Counted from the first letter of the stretch, positions 1 through 6,545 are shown. The stretch is 17,026 nt of DNA from Gammaproteobacteria bacterium (GCA_024206355.1 JAAGZM010000293.1:1-17026); one strand, 5' to 3'. Translations and numbers: made by a program. The notes: generated by a model from the sequence alone, not told the origin.

Positions 1-2
1 AT

Positions 3-317
3 CCTGATAAATTACATGAGTTCGGGCTGTTTGTTATCGGGACTTGCATTGATTACCCTGAGCGCCATGACGTGTTGGAATTAATCAACCAAGATGATTA
101 TGGTACAGCCAGCGATATAACCATGATGTCTGATGGTTTAAGTAGCGTTGTTCCTCACCAATTTACAATGATTATGAGATATAATTTTGAAGGCAACACA
201 GGTGACGCTATTAATTCTACAATCAAAGTCACGGCTGAATTAATCGGTGATTTCACAACCACGGAACAACAAGAAAAAATAAAAGCCAAACTACAGGAGT
301 TATTAACAGATGAGTAA
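3..317 (+). CDS. Unknown phage protein, 5' end outside the window
   Basis: The reading frame is open from the first complete codon in the window, so the gene begins upstream and only the last 104 residues are seen. An in-frame GTG at 72 is possible but not needed as a start, since coding-like sequence (FGLFVIGTCIDYPERHD) precedes it. The visible part is mixed alpha/beta, acidic towards the end, with a helical C-terminus rich in Lys, Glu and Gln. I do not recognise a family. The stop overlaps the start of the next gene by 8 bases, so the two are probably translated together. Its place upstream of the lysis genes fits the end of a late or structural operon, but this is context only. Confidence 0.75.
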   Translation, partial: PDKLHEFGLFVIGTCIDYPERHDVLELINQDDYGTASDITMMSDGLSSVVPHQFTMIMRYNFEGNTGDAINSTIKVTAELIGDFTTTEQQEKIKAKLQELLTDE

Positions 318-876
318 ATCAATTCGAGACTTAGCACAAGCGGTGTTAGATTATAACAACTGTAAAATAGAGCGTGAAGAATTGTGTGGAATTTATAACC
401 GAACTAGTAAACAACCTATGATGTTATGTACATTGGTTAATAGTTTATTGAAGGAAACTATGAGTTATGGTGTAGATGATGAACTCCCAGACAGCGTAGT
501 AGATTTGGTGAACAATACAGTTAAAGAAGCTAGGATAATTCTTAAATCAGAACCACTAATCGCACCAACAATGCCACTGGCTGAATTGGCAGATAAACCA
601 GCCCAACTATCAGGTGGTGTTAATGATTACTATAGTGTTACGTTGGCTAACGGGGATGTCGTTGAATGCAAGGATGTTATTCGCGCTCTTGGTTTAAACT
701 TTGACCAAGGTAACATCATGAAGTCACTATGGCGGGATGGCAAAAAGCCAGATAGCCCCGCTATCAGAGATAAGGAAAAAATTGTGTACTCCGCTTGTGA
801 GGAATTGTTCGCGGCTGCGGGTGTAAACGGTGTGTCTGCTAGACGAGCGCTGTTAGTTAAATTGTTGGGGTGGTGA
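310..876 (+). CDS. DUF3310-like phage protein
   Basis: A 188-residue protein. Residues about 106-165 resemble the DUF3310 core found in many phage proteins: an aromatic DYY start, then ECKDVIRALGLNFDQGN, then a MKSLWRDGKK stretch. That matches the family pattern of a 'dvieal-nF-GN-iKY-wR-G-K' helix pair. The family includes T7 gp1.7-like proteins, for which nucleotide kinase activity has been described, but I cannot infer an activity here. The first 100 residues are an additional helical region that I do not recognise. It overlaps the preceding gene by 8 bases and is followed after one base by the holin candidate. The assignment rests on motif memory only, and the usual partner genes of DUF3310 (replication genes) are not adjacent. 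Confidence 0.55.
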   Translation: MSKSIRDLAQAVLDYNNCKIEREELCGIYNRTSKQPMMLCTLVNSLLKETMSYGVDDELPDSVVDLVNNTVKEARIILKSEPLIAPTMPLAELADKPAQLSGGVNDYYSVTLANGDVVECKDVIRALGLNFDQGNIMKSLWRDGKKPDSPAIRDKEKIVYSACEELFAAAGVNGVSARRALLVKLLGW

Positions 877-877
877 T

Positions 878-1114
878 ATGTTATTACTATTTAGAATTTG
901 TTTTGGTGCGCTATTTGGTCTAATGACCATATTGTGCATAGACTGTTTGATAGACGTAGAAAGAAAGTTAGAACATGGCGGGGCATTAATAGGATTTTCA
1001 ATATCACTGTTAGTGTTTTTACTATGCGTATTGTACACAGATGCGGTAGGTGGCGGTTATCAACCTGAGTCCAAACCAACTAACGGTAAACCAATACCAC
1101 CACAGGATGAATAA
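878..1114 (+). CDS. Small two-helix membrane protein, holin candidate
   Basis: A 78-residue protein with two hydrophobic segments, about residues 2-22 and 37-57. They are joined by a charged loop (DVERKLEHGG) and followed by a polar, proline-rich tail. Size, topology and position directly upstream of the endolysin, with a TAATG overlap at 1112-1116, fit a class II-type holin, which would let the amidase reach the cell wall. Holins share little sequence, so this is a call by context. An i-spanin is less likely, because the soluble tail is short and not a coiled coil. The start at 878 lies one base after the previous stop, which suggests coupled translation. Confidence 0.5.
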   Translation: MLLLFRICFGALFGLMTILCIDCLIDVERKLEHGGALIGFSISLLVFLLCVLYTDAVGGGYQPESKPTNGKPIPPQDE

Positions 1115-1539
1115 TGGAAAAGATTAAATTTATAGTTGTACACTGCTCTGACACATCACCCGCGATGAATGTAACCACGAACGACCTGCGCCAATGGCAT
1201 GTGGTTGAACGTGGCTGGAATGACATCGGTTATCATTGGTTTATTAAGCGTGATGGCACAGTGTATGATTGTCGCCCTGAAAGCGTCACTGGCGCTCACT
1301 GTCCTGTTATTAATGATTGCTCCATAGGAATATGCCTTGAAGGTGGTCAGTTCGGTAGCAATGATTACACGGATGTTCAGCTAGCGGGGCTATCGGGGTT
1401 GGTGTATGAATTGAAAGGTAGGTATAACAACGCTGCTGTGACAGGTCATAACCACTTCACTAGTAGTAAGACCTGTCCTAATTTTAATGTAGTGGATTGG
1501 TGGGAAAAAGTATTGACAGATAACGGTGGGGTAATGTAA
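1114..1539 (+). CDS. N-acetylmuramoyl-L-alanine amidase endolysin (T7 lysozyme type)
   Basis: A 141-residue Amidase_2/PGRP-fold enzyme, close to the 151 residues of T7 lysozyme. It should cleave the bond between N-acetylmuramic acid and L-alanine in peptidoglycan during host lysis. The zinc ligands of the family are visible as H10 in IVVHCSDT, H112 in TGHNHF and C121 in SKTCPNF. The catalytic tyrosine and lysine correspond to Y40 in DIGYHWFI and K119. The motifs WHVVERGWNDIGYHW and GICLEGG are typical. No signal peptide is present, so export depends on a holin, and the preceding membrane protein is the candidate. The start overlaps the previous stop as TAATG, and a strong terminator follows 44 bases after the stop. 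In T7 the enzyme also inhibits T7 RNA polymerase; nothing here indicates that role. Confidence 0.93.
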   Translation: MEKIKFIVVHCSDTSPAMNVTTNDLRQWHVVERGWNDIGYHWFIKRDGTVYDCRPESVTGAHCPVINDCSIGICLEGGQFGSNDYTDVQLAGLSGLVYELKGRYNNAAVTGHNHFTSSKTCPNFNVVDWWEKVLTDNGGVM

Positions 1540-1582
1540 GGTTAATCCTCAAACCTCTGTTATGTTTGACATCTCTGTTTTT

Positions 1583-1610
1583 ACCCGCCCCTCCCAAGGC
1601 GGGTTTTTTT
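1583..1610 (+). terminator. Rho-independent terminator after the lysis genes
   Basis: A perfect 7-bp stem, ACCCGCC at 1583-1589 and GGCGGGT at 1598-1604, with an 8-base loop, is followed by seven T residues. It ends the + strand operon next to the stop of the convergent minus-strand gene at 1609. On the minus strand the stem is not followed by a clear T tract, so it looks one-directional. Confidence 0.92.
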
Positions 1611-1953
1611 ATAACTCCACCCACTCACCGTCAATGTAATCTACCTCTCCACGATCCACGCGAATAGACTCCCACTGAGATAACTCACGACCGCAACAAT
1701 GAGTCGTTTCGTTAAGACCTTTATCGCAACCACACACCGCACAATGACCGTCAGCATTAAACTGGTGCAACTTATAGTGTTCACCCGTGCCACCATTGCG
1801 AGCGATGTTATCAATTCTTTCATCGCTATCAGACCAGCGCGGGGTTTTATTTAAATCATTGTTATTCACGTAAGCTCGGATAGCGCGTTGGATTTGCTTA
1901 ATCTGTTCTTCAGCGCTGGCGAGTTCTTTTTCTAGTTCCGCTAGTGTTGTCAT
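1609..1953 (-). CDS. Unknown small protein with coiled coil and Zn-knuckle
   Basis: A 114-residue protein in two parts. Residues 1-30 form a likely coiled coil (LAELEKELASAEEQIKQIQ). Residues about 69-88 hold a cysteine cluster, CAVCGC followed by HCCGRE, that could bind one zinc ion as a treble-clef or knuckle; the flanking HQFNADGHCAVCG resembles short zinc-ribbon phage proteins. The rest is acidic. I know no function. It is the last gene of the minus-strand cluster. Its ATG overlaps the stop of the multi-HTH gene as TAATG, so it is probably translationally coupled to it. It ends one base before the T-tract end of the convergent terminator. Confidence 0.75.
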   Translation of the reverse strand: MTTLAELEKELASAEEQIKQIQRAIRAYVNNNDLNKTPRWSDSDERIDNIARNGGTGEHYKLHQFNADGHCAVCGCDKGLNETTHCCGRELSQWESIRVDRGEVDYIDGEWVEL

Positions 1954-2585
1954 TATTTTTTATTCCTGTGTTGTGTGTAATTATCTTTGTATTTGCTGAA
2001 TGTGGTATTACAAGCTGTCAACGCTCTGTCAAGTTCCCAACCTTGTTCTAATAACACATCGACGCGCTGAAATAACCACTTCTTGCGAGTTGGTTTTAAC
2101 TTGTTCATTTCATTTGAAACGTGTCTAACTGATGCCCCTGTTAGTGCTGCTATGTCAGCTAGGTTAACTAAACCACGGTTGTAATGCGTGATGAACGCTC
2201 TAACCCTGTCAGCCCTGTTTTTACTGCGCTTAACCGTTGGTTCGTCACTAGCTCTAACCACACCATATTTCTTAAACACCTGTTTGACATAACTGACGCT
2301 AACACCTTTAACTTGGTCAGCTATCCACCACAGCGGGTGCGGAAACGCCTTGCTGTATAAATGAGCATGAGCCATGATAGCGCGTTGCTTGGTGTAGTTG
2401 TACTGGTGTAGTATTTTAGACACACCACCAGCATTACTATCCGTTGTTATCGCGAGCTGCTGGAGAGTCATGTCACCCGTTACATAGAGGGGCGCTAGCT
2501 CAAGAACTCTTCTGGTTAAGTCACCCCAATCAGCTCGGTCAGTTGTGAGGTCGGGTAAATCATTTGCTATTGTTGGTATATTCAT
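1953..2585 (-). CDS. Protein with several helix-turn-helix-like segments
   Basis: A 210-residue basic protein starting with MNIPTIAND. A longer frame from a TTG at 2633 exists, but it would run through the -10 box at 2616-2621, so ATG 2585 is preferred. Three segments read like helix-turn-helix units: about residues 38-60 (MTLQQLAITTDSNAGGVSKI), 85-107 (WWIADQVKGVSVSYVKQVF) and 140-163 (VNLADIAALTGASVRHVSNE). A fourth weaker one lies near 183-200. The spacing of about 50 residues suggests duplication of one module. A DNA-binding role in transcription or replication control is likely by inference, and no family is recognised. It is followed by the Zn-knuckle gene with a one-base overlap, and 121 bases separate it from the upstream gene. 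Confidence 0.75.
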   Translation of the reverse strand: MNIPTIANDLPDLTTDRADWGDLTRRVLELAPLYVTGDMTLQQLAITTDSNAGGVSKILHQYNYTKQRAIMAHAHLYSKAFPHPLWWIADQVKGVSVSYVKQVFKKYGVVRASDEPTVKRSKNRADRVRAFITHYNRGLVNLADIAALTGASVRHVSNEMNKLKPTRKKWLFQRVDVLLEQGWELDRALTACNTTFSKYKDNYTQHRNKK

Positions 2586-2615
2586 AATTAAACTTAAAAA
2601 AATATGTGAGCAACT

Positions 2616-2621
2616 ATTATA
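2616..2621 (-). promoter_or_regulatory. Consensus -10 box of a minus-strand promoter
   Basis: The minus strand reads TATAAT here, in the 121-bp gap before the multi-HTH gene, placing a transcript start near 2609, about 24 bases before ATG 2585. The -35 region is weak: only a TTGTTT-like element about 14 bases upstream is visible. The perfect -10 box and its position support a promoter that separates the last two genes from the operon upstream. Confidence 0.4.
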
Positions 2622-2706
2622 ATGACAGCCCAATAAAACAAGCCCCGTGTGCCAGCCATATCCTCACACTGTCGTCGCTTTTTCCTTCTGTCGTACTTAT
2701 TGTTCA

Positions 2707-3069
2707 TTATTCATGATCCTTAATCGTAACTATTTCCACGTTGATTTTTAAGTTGTTATATATAATCGCTCGCCTTAACCTGTTTGAATATTTAAGTTTC
2801 GTTTCTGGCTTAACAATAAGAACAATCCCCGCCTTGCGATTGGTCATTGCGGCATAAAACAAACTTTGTCCAATTGCTTCAGCCCATTTGTGACCATAAT
2901 CATACTCAATCGCGTGAGTGTTGGTCAGGCAATCAACACGAGTTTTGTCGGGTAACACTTTTTCAATAACGCCTTTGCAATGATTCTTAACATAGTCAGC
3001 CTCAGTGGTCATACTGCTAGCATCAAAGCTTAGCGCTGCTAGCGCTGCTAGCGCTGCTAGTTTATTCAT
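2707..3069 (-). CDS. Small exported protein with a nuclease-like motif
   Basis: A 120-residue protein with an apparent Sec signal peptide: MNK, then a hydrophobic core LAALAALAALSF, then a small-residue cleavage region near residues 16-20. The mature part carries RVDCLTNTHAIEYDYGHKWAEAIGQ at residues 44-68, whose D46, E55, D57, K61 and Q68 recall the D...ExK-type core of PD-(D/E)XK nuclease folds. I recall this HAIE-D-KWAEAIGQ pattern from short exported bacterial and phage proteins. Nuclease activity is inference. The core of the signal peptide is encoded by three 9-bp tandem repeats. The ATG overlaps the stop of the upstream gene by 8 bases. An exported protein from an apparently early phage cluster is unusual. 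Confidence 0.75.
   Translation of the reverse strand: MNKLAALAALAALSFDASSMTTEADYVKNHCKGVIEKVLPDKTRVDCLTNTHAIEYDYGHKWAEAIGQSLFYAAMTNRKAGIVLIVKPETKLKYSNRLRRAIIYNNLKINVEIVTIKDHE
3031..3060. repeat. 9-bp tandem repeat, three copies and a partial
   Basis: TAGCGCTGC is repeated exactly at 3031-3039, 3040-3048 and 3049-3057, followed by TAG. On the minus strand it encodes the Ala-Ala-Leu repeats of the signal-peptide core of the exported protein. Gain or loss of a unit stays in frame and would change the length of the hydrophobic core by three residues. Confidence 0.9.
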
Positions 3070-3712
3070 CGTTCATCACCTCAATTATTTTAGCTAGTTG
3101 TGTGATAGTTATATTCTTGTATTGCCCTTCTAAGCGAAACACGTTCTTTTTATAAATTGATGGTTTGAAATAAACACCTTTATAGATTAACCATGTAGAT
3201 TCAAGATTGTCACATAGTCTTTTAATAGAGTGTTTGTTGGTAGACATGGCTTCAGTGCTATCAAGCAAGTCAGGAAATTCTTGTTCTAACAGTGCAATAT
3301 TATGATTAATAAACAATCGCTTCTCGGCATCACGAATCGCTTGCGCTGCTTTTTCTTGTGTTAATAATTCAGTGTGTTCTAACACTTTGTTGAAACCTTT
3401 AATGATTGACTTCACGTTTAGTTTTAGGTTTTTAAGGTTAATGTAGCGTCTGAATACATTGTTTTTAGAGTAACTACCACTCCAAATTTCACCTTTAGCA
3501 ATAAATGTCAATGTGATTTTACTTGGTGTGTGAACACTATAACCACGGTCAGTTTCATGTAGTTCAACCTTAAAAGGCTGGTCTTGCCATGTTAGAGCTA
3601 CACCCCTGTCGGCAGTTCTAACAATGGTAGCACCTGCTTGTTCTAATGTGTTACCTACAAATGCTGCTACGTCTGAAAACGCTTGGTCGCGATCACTTAA
3701 TTTAGTTGTCAT
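3062..3712 (-). CDS. Unknown phage protein
   Basis: A 216-residue, basic protein that I do not recognise. The N-terminal third (about 20-105) appears beta-rich, with ALTWQDQPFKVELHETDRG and a KITLTFIAKGEIW strand. The middle (about 105-150) is helical with KAAQAIRDAEKRL. The C-terminus (about 170-216) reads like a second small alpha/beta domain with YKNITITQLAKIIEVM. No signal peptide, membrane segment or catalytic motif is evident. It starts with a TAATG overlap with the KorA-like gene and overlaps the exported-protein gene by 8 bases, so the four genes from 4136 to 2707 form one translationally coupled operon. Confidence 0.75.
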   Translation of the reverse strand: MTTKLSDRDQAFSDVAAFVGNTLEQAGATIVRTADRGVALTWQDQPFKVELHETDRGYSVHTPSKITLTFIAKGEIWSGSYSKNNVFRRYINLKNLKLNVKSIIKGFNKVLEHTELLTQEKAAQAIRDAEKRLFINHNIALLEQEFPDLLDSTEAMSTNKHSIKRLCDNLESTWLIYKGVYFKPSIYKKNVFRLEGQYKNITITQLAKIIEVMNDE

Positions 3713-3909
3713 TATGCTGGCGCCCCTGCGTTCTTGTAAATCTCCCTAATTTGTTTAACCCTGCGGCTAACCGATGGGCTGGTTATACCATGACGCTGTT
3801 CGGCAGCATAAGAGGTAATGCCCTCATTGATAACATCCCAACATGCTTTTTTAATGGTGGCGTTACGAATTGTGCCGTCTGCGATTAAGTTGAAGTCTCT
3901 TTTATTCAT
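3712..3909 (-). CDS. KorA/TrfB-like helix-turn-helix regulator
   Basis: A 65-residue protein that is almost entirely a helix-turn-helix: residues 33-54 read SYAAEQRHGITSPSVSRRVK, a pattern seen in the TrfB/KorA family of plasmid and phage repressors, where the second helix binds the operator. It is shorter than KorA of RP4 (about 100 residues), lacking most of the dimerisation tail. It probably represses its own operon or an early promoter, perhaps in the divergent region at 4582-5408; this is inference. Its ATG overlaps the stop of the preceding gene (ATGA at 3906-3909) and its stop overlaps the next start (TAATG). Confidence 0.7.
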   Translation of the reverse strand: MNKRDFNLIADGTIRNATIKKACWDVINEGITSYAAEQRHGITSPSVSRRVKQIREIYKNAGAPA

Positions 3910-4136
3910 TTTGCTTTTCCTGTTGTTGGTCTATTTCTGTTTAAATTTAAACTACCCCCACCGCGCACGATGGTGTAGTAGCCTAGTGGTGGTTTGTCGC
4001 TATACTTAACCCGTGACAAGCCTAAATACTTAAATGACTCGTCATTAATGTACATTATGACGAACGGGGTATCGGGGTCGTAATGCTCCCCATTTTCTTC
4101 AAACACCCTTCGCTCTATTTCCTGCATGTCTGCCAT
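3906..4136 (-). CDS. Unknown small protein
   Basis: A 76-residue protein: an acidic N-terminus (EIERRVFEENGEHYDPDTP), a short strand FVIMYINDESF, then a basic tail rich in Gly, Asn and Arg (GGGSLNLNRNRPTTGKAK). No known domain is seen. The stop overlaps the start of the KorA-like gene as ATGA, so expression is coupled. The gene is the first of the four-gene coupled operon, and 55 bases separate it from the winged-helix-like gene upstream. Confidence 0.65.
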   Translation of the reverse strand: MADMQEIERRVFEENGEHYDPDTPFVIMYINDESFKYLGLSRVKYSDKPPLGYYTIVRGGGSLNLNRNRPTTGKAK

Positions 4137-4191
4137 GTCTGTTATCCCTGTTGTTTCGATAAGATGAATACTAGCACAGTGGGCAAGTGTG

Positions 4192-4581
4192 TCAAATACT
4201 TTCTGAAGATATTTTTAAATAATATAAACTATCAACGCCAGCGCTGTAAGTTTCTATCACCCCTGCCTTAACCAGTTTGGCTATCATTCTATCAACTTTC
4301 TGCGATGTACCCCCCTCTGTCATACCCCCCGTTATGTTAGCTCGAATTTGCTGCTTGAAAAGTTTGGTGGCTATCGGAAAGTTCTCAACCACTAACAGGT
4401 GTAAGATTAAACCAAAGGGTTTTAACACTTCTGGTGGCGGGGTGTGGTATTCCAATTTACAACGTTTGCGAATAGACAACGCCATCTCTTCTAATAACAA
4501 CGCTTCTTGTAATCGTGTTAAATTCTCATTTTTTAATATAGTAGCGACTTTTTCTGAAATCTCATTTTTTAACATTGTCAT
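4192..4581 (-). CDS. Winged-helix-like protein, first gene of the minus-strand cluster
   Basis: A 129-residue protein. The C-terminal half (about 54-124) has the order of a winged helix: LILHLLVVENFP, LFKQQIRANI, then TSQKVDRMIAKLVKAGVIET as the recognition part and YSAGVDSLYYLKI as the wing hairpin. This pattern is common in phage regulators and in replication-associated proteins; I cannot name a family. It is the first gene leftward of the region at 4582-5408, and two of the 12-bp motifs lie 50-90 bases upstream of its start. Binding to them, as an autoregulator or origin binder, is a reasonable guess. ATG 4581 or 4575 could be the start, and neither has a strong ribosome binding site. Confidence 0.65.
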   Translation of the reverse strand: MTMLKNEISEKVATILKNENLTRLQEALLLEEMALSIRKRCKLEYHTPPPEVLKPFGLILHLLVVENFPIATKLFKQQIRANITGGMTEGGTSQKVDRMIAKLVKAGVIETYSAGVDSLYYLKISSESI

Positions 4582-4625
4582 AATCTCGGAAGTTTTGGTT
4601 ATAATTTAACCAAGTTAATTTTAGA

Positions 4626-4941
4626 TTCCCAAAAAAGTCAGGACATGTCCTGTAAGTGTCCCAACTTTTTTAGCTCTGTAGCCCTTGTATTTACTAGGGA
4701 TTCCCAATTGTCCTAACTTTTACTATACTAACACTTTATATGAAATATATACTATATTAAATATTAAGAAAATAAGAAATAATAAATCCCTATGATTTCT
4801 CTAAAAAGGATGAGGGGTATGGTTTTTGGGCTAAAAATTGGGAATTTCTGGGAATCGTCAGCAATGGCGCGGTCTAGCGGGGAGGTAAAAGTTGGGACAT
4901 CGTATGGACATCGTATGGACATGTCCTGACTTTTTTGGGAA
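4626..4941. repeat. Nested inverted repeats with five 12-bp motifs
   Basis: The motif GTCCYRACTTTT occurs at 4633-4644 (minus), 4658-4669 (plus), 4710-4721 (plus), 4887-4898 (minus) and 4923-4934 (plus). The outer pair belongs to a perfect 25-bp inverted repeat (4626-4650 and 4917-4941) that includes the palindrome GGACATGTCC. The next pair forms a 13-bp inverted repeat (4657-4669 and 4887-4899). A third pair, ATTCCCAATT at 4700-4709 and its complement at 4836-4845, lies inside. All three share a centre near 4772-4783. An 11-bp direct tandem repeat (ACATCGTATGG) occupies 4897-4918. Confidence 0.85.
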
Positions 4942-5372
4942 GGCGTTTTTAGCGTTCTTAAAAAATGATATTTGCTGTTGTTGGTTATTTTAGCGTTATT
5001 TTAATTTTAAATTAATTTATTGGTTAAAATAGTTGAGGCTGCGCGGCTGCGGCTAGCGCTGACGGTAAGTTTAAAATGATAAAAAGGCAAAACGATTTCT
5101 GAGGGAATTTTTGAGTAAGTCCTTTTAATATAAACGCGAATTTTCAAAAGTTGTTTTCATGTTTTAGAGGTAAAATCACAGAAAATCGGTTTTGTAAAGG
5201 TTTATTTCAATTTATTTTGGGTTTATTTTGAATGTTAAAATGACCGCTAGTCTTGTAACATTTGATTTTTTCAGCCAGAAAATTATTTTAAGCCTGAAAG
5301 CCACGGCTGACGGGGGCTGTAGCCGAGCTGGTTAGATTAATTGGGAAAAGCGTTTGTATTACTATCACACTA

Positions 5373-5384
5373 TGCTAGCATTCA
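5373..5384 (+). promoter_or_regulatory. 12-mer TGCTAGCATTCA, copy 1
   Basis: An exact 12-base word that recurs at 5830-5841. Copy 1 lies 25 bases before the start of the gene at 5409. Both copies have a TTTGTA hexamer 14 or 17 bases upstream and a new gene shortly downstream, which suggests a shared promoter or operator element, although no standard -10 box is obvious. Confidence 0.4.
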
Positions 5385-5408
5385 GTTATCGAAAGCTAAC
5401 GGGGTTAA

Positions 5409-5801
5409 GTGATTATGGAAATCTCACATTATCAGGATCAACACGATAGCCGAAAAGGCTACATAGTTAAGCAATCAAAATACGGTCATTATTTCATTAA
5501 TCAAACTATAAACGGGGTTTTGTTTTACTCTTCTTTCAAGCGCATTCGTAAAGAATCAATTAAGCGCATTGTAAGCGATTGTAAGCGTGTTAGTGGTTTT
5601 CAAGATATAATTTGCCATGCGCTTTGTTATCTCGACGCACAGCGCCACCCGAAGCCAGTTAAGGCGCTTCAATTAGAATTAGAATACCAGTGGCTCGAAC
5701 ATGCTAAAAAGTCTTACAATTTGGGGCGCTCGTGCTGGAAGTTTTTAGAAAGCAATGGCGCAACAAAAAGCGAGCTACAAAAATATATTAAAATAAATTA
5801 A
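5409..5801 (+). CDS. Unknown phage protein, first gene of the + strand early block
   Basis: A 130-residue, basic protein. The N-terminal part (about 15-50) looks like a small beta-rich module (RKGYIVKQSKYGHYFINQTI), followed by helices with many Lys and Arg and the Cys-containing stretch DIICHALCYLDAQ. I recognise no family. Either GTG 5409 or ATG 5415 can be the start; GGGG at 5401-5404 is nearer the ideal distance for GTG 5409. The gene at 6002 repeats the same arrangement (start, ATT, ATG). It is the first rightward gene after the divergent region, so its promoter should lie just upstream. Confidence 0.65.
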   Translation: MIMEISHYQDQHDSRKGYIVKQSKYGHYFINQTINGVLFYSSFKRIRKESIKRIVSDCKRVSGFQDIICHALCYLDAQRHPKPVKALQLELEYQWLEHAKKSYNLGRSCWKFLESNGATKSELQKYIKIN

Positions 5802-5829
5802 AAAAATTTGTACAAATGCTGGCTTACTG

Positions 5830-5841
5830 TGCTAGCATTCA
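5830..5841 (+). promoter_or_regulatory. 12-mer TGCTAGCATTCA, copy 2
   Basis: The second exact copy of the 12-base word seen at 5373-5384. It lies 28 bases before the small gene at 5870, in the AT-rich gap after 5801. The repeated placement ahead of a gene suggests a shared regulatory element. Confidence 0.4.
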
Positions 5842-5869
5842 TACTACAAAATAAAAACAAGGGTCGGCT

Positions 5870-6001
5870 ATGTTATCAATTTACAATTTACTCAAACAAA
5901 ATGGTTTACCAGTTCGCATTGTCGCGGGTGGTGTTGTTGTCGGGGGTGTTGCGGTTGATAGCATCGAACTGGCTCAGTTCATTATATTAAATAAGGGTTA
6001 A
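5870..6001 (+). CDS. 43-residue unknown protein
   Basis: A short frame starting at ATG 5870 with AAGGG six bases upstream, a good ribosome binding site. Its stop TAA at 5999-6001 directly abuts the ATG of the next gene. The product has an LSIYNLLKQNGLP start, a Gly/Val-rich segment (RIVAGGVVVGGVAVDS) and an IELAQFIILNKG end. The glycine-valine stretch looks like a beta hairpin rather than a membrane helix. The size suggests a small regulator or host-takeover factor, but nothing identifies it. The other open frame at 5808-5990 lacks these translation signals and covers the 12-mer element, so it is not preferred. Confidence 0.6.
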   Translation: MLSIYNLLKQNGLPVRIVAGGVVVGGVAVDSIELAQFIILNKG

Positions 6002-6541
6002 ATGATTATGAAACTATCAGAAGTTAAAAAAATTATTGCAACTAGATTGCAGCATGAAAAAGATGACTATAACCGCTATCTGGAGGTTTTAGAATTAATT
6101 AAACAGGTGGAAGGTTTACCAGTTAGCAAACAGACTTTTAATAAACGATTTTTAAAGTCTAGTGGTTATACTTACATTAATAATAATGGTAATCATTATT
6201 TATCTAAAAACGGTCGCGAATTATTAGTCGGTTATGGTGGCGTAGTCAATGTTGAAAGTTTTATTAATAAATTTTCAACTCCTTATTCGGTTGGCTCAGT
6301 GGAGCGGATTAACCAACTTGAAAATCTAAACCCCACAACCGTATTAAATGTTTTTAACAAGGTTGAAAAACATTTTAATTCCTTACGGGCTTTGTTTGGC
6401 GTTATCAATTCAAGCGACACATTAAATCATAATAAAAACCCTGTTTACTATGAGTTATTGGATAATATATATAAATCAGAAGGTCATAAGCACTTAGACG
6501 TTAATTTGAAAAATTTTCACTATATCAGAACAGAGGCTTAA
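6002..6541 (+). CDS. Unknown phage protein
   Basis: A 179-residue protein, mainly helical and Lys/Asn-rich. Residues 1-40 could form two helices (KLSEVKKIIATRLQHEKDD). Residues 38-70 (LPVSKQTFNKRFLKSSGYTY) have a helix-turn-helix flavour but not a clear match. The rest shows no motif. The start directly follows the stop of the 43-residue gene, with AAGGG upstream; ATG 6008 is an alternative start. Four bases separate its stop from the next gene, so it belongs to the same operon. Confidence 0.7.
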   Translation: MIMKLSEVKKIIATRLQHEKDDYNRYLEVLELIKQVEGLPVSKQTFNKRFLKSSGYTYINNNGNHYLSKNGRELLVGYGGVVNVESFINKFSTPYSVGSVERINQLENLNPTTVLNVFNKVEKHFNSLRALFGVINSSDTLNHNKNPVYYELLDNIYKSEGHKHLDVNLKNFHYIRTEA

Positions 6542-6545
6542 TATT

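Larger units (their letters stand above)
4582..5408. other. Divergent gene-free region, origin or operator candidate
   Basis: About 830 bases between the minus-strand cluster and the + strand gene at 5409, with no supportable gene. The left part (4626-4941) contains five 12-bp motifs in nested inverted repeats around a very AT-rich centre (about 4722-4800). The right part (4945-5400) is AT-rich with two short GC-rich islets near 5037-5065 and 5301-5332; no repeat family stands out there apart from the 12-mer at 5373. Divergent promoters must lie in this region, but no clear -35/-10 pair can be assigned. The combination of iterated motifs, symmetry and an AT-rich block resembles a replication origin or a repressor-controlled switch. 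Confidence 0.6.

Noticed and set aside
2586..2633. N-terminal extension of the multi-HTH protein from TTG 2633
   Set aside because: The extension would be translated through a perfect minus-strand TATAAT box, and the extra residues look unrelated to the protein that follows.
5313..5340. tRNA-like 5' half (GGGGCTGTAGCCGAGCTGG)
   Set aside because: The acceptor and D-arm start look tRNA-like, but the D stem is not closed and no anticodon or T arm follows.
5808..5990. Open frame of 60 codons overlapping the 43-codon gene
   Set aside because: It starts in an AT-rich gap without a ribosome binding site, covers the 12-mer element, and competes with the frame at 5870 that has AAGGG and abuts the next gene.
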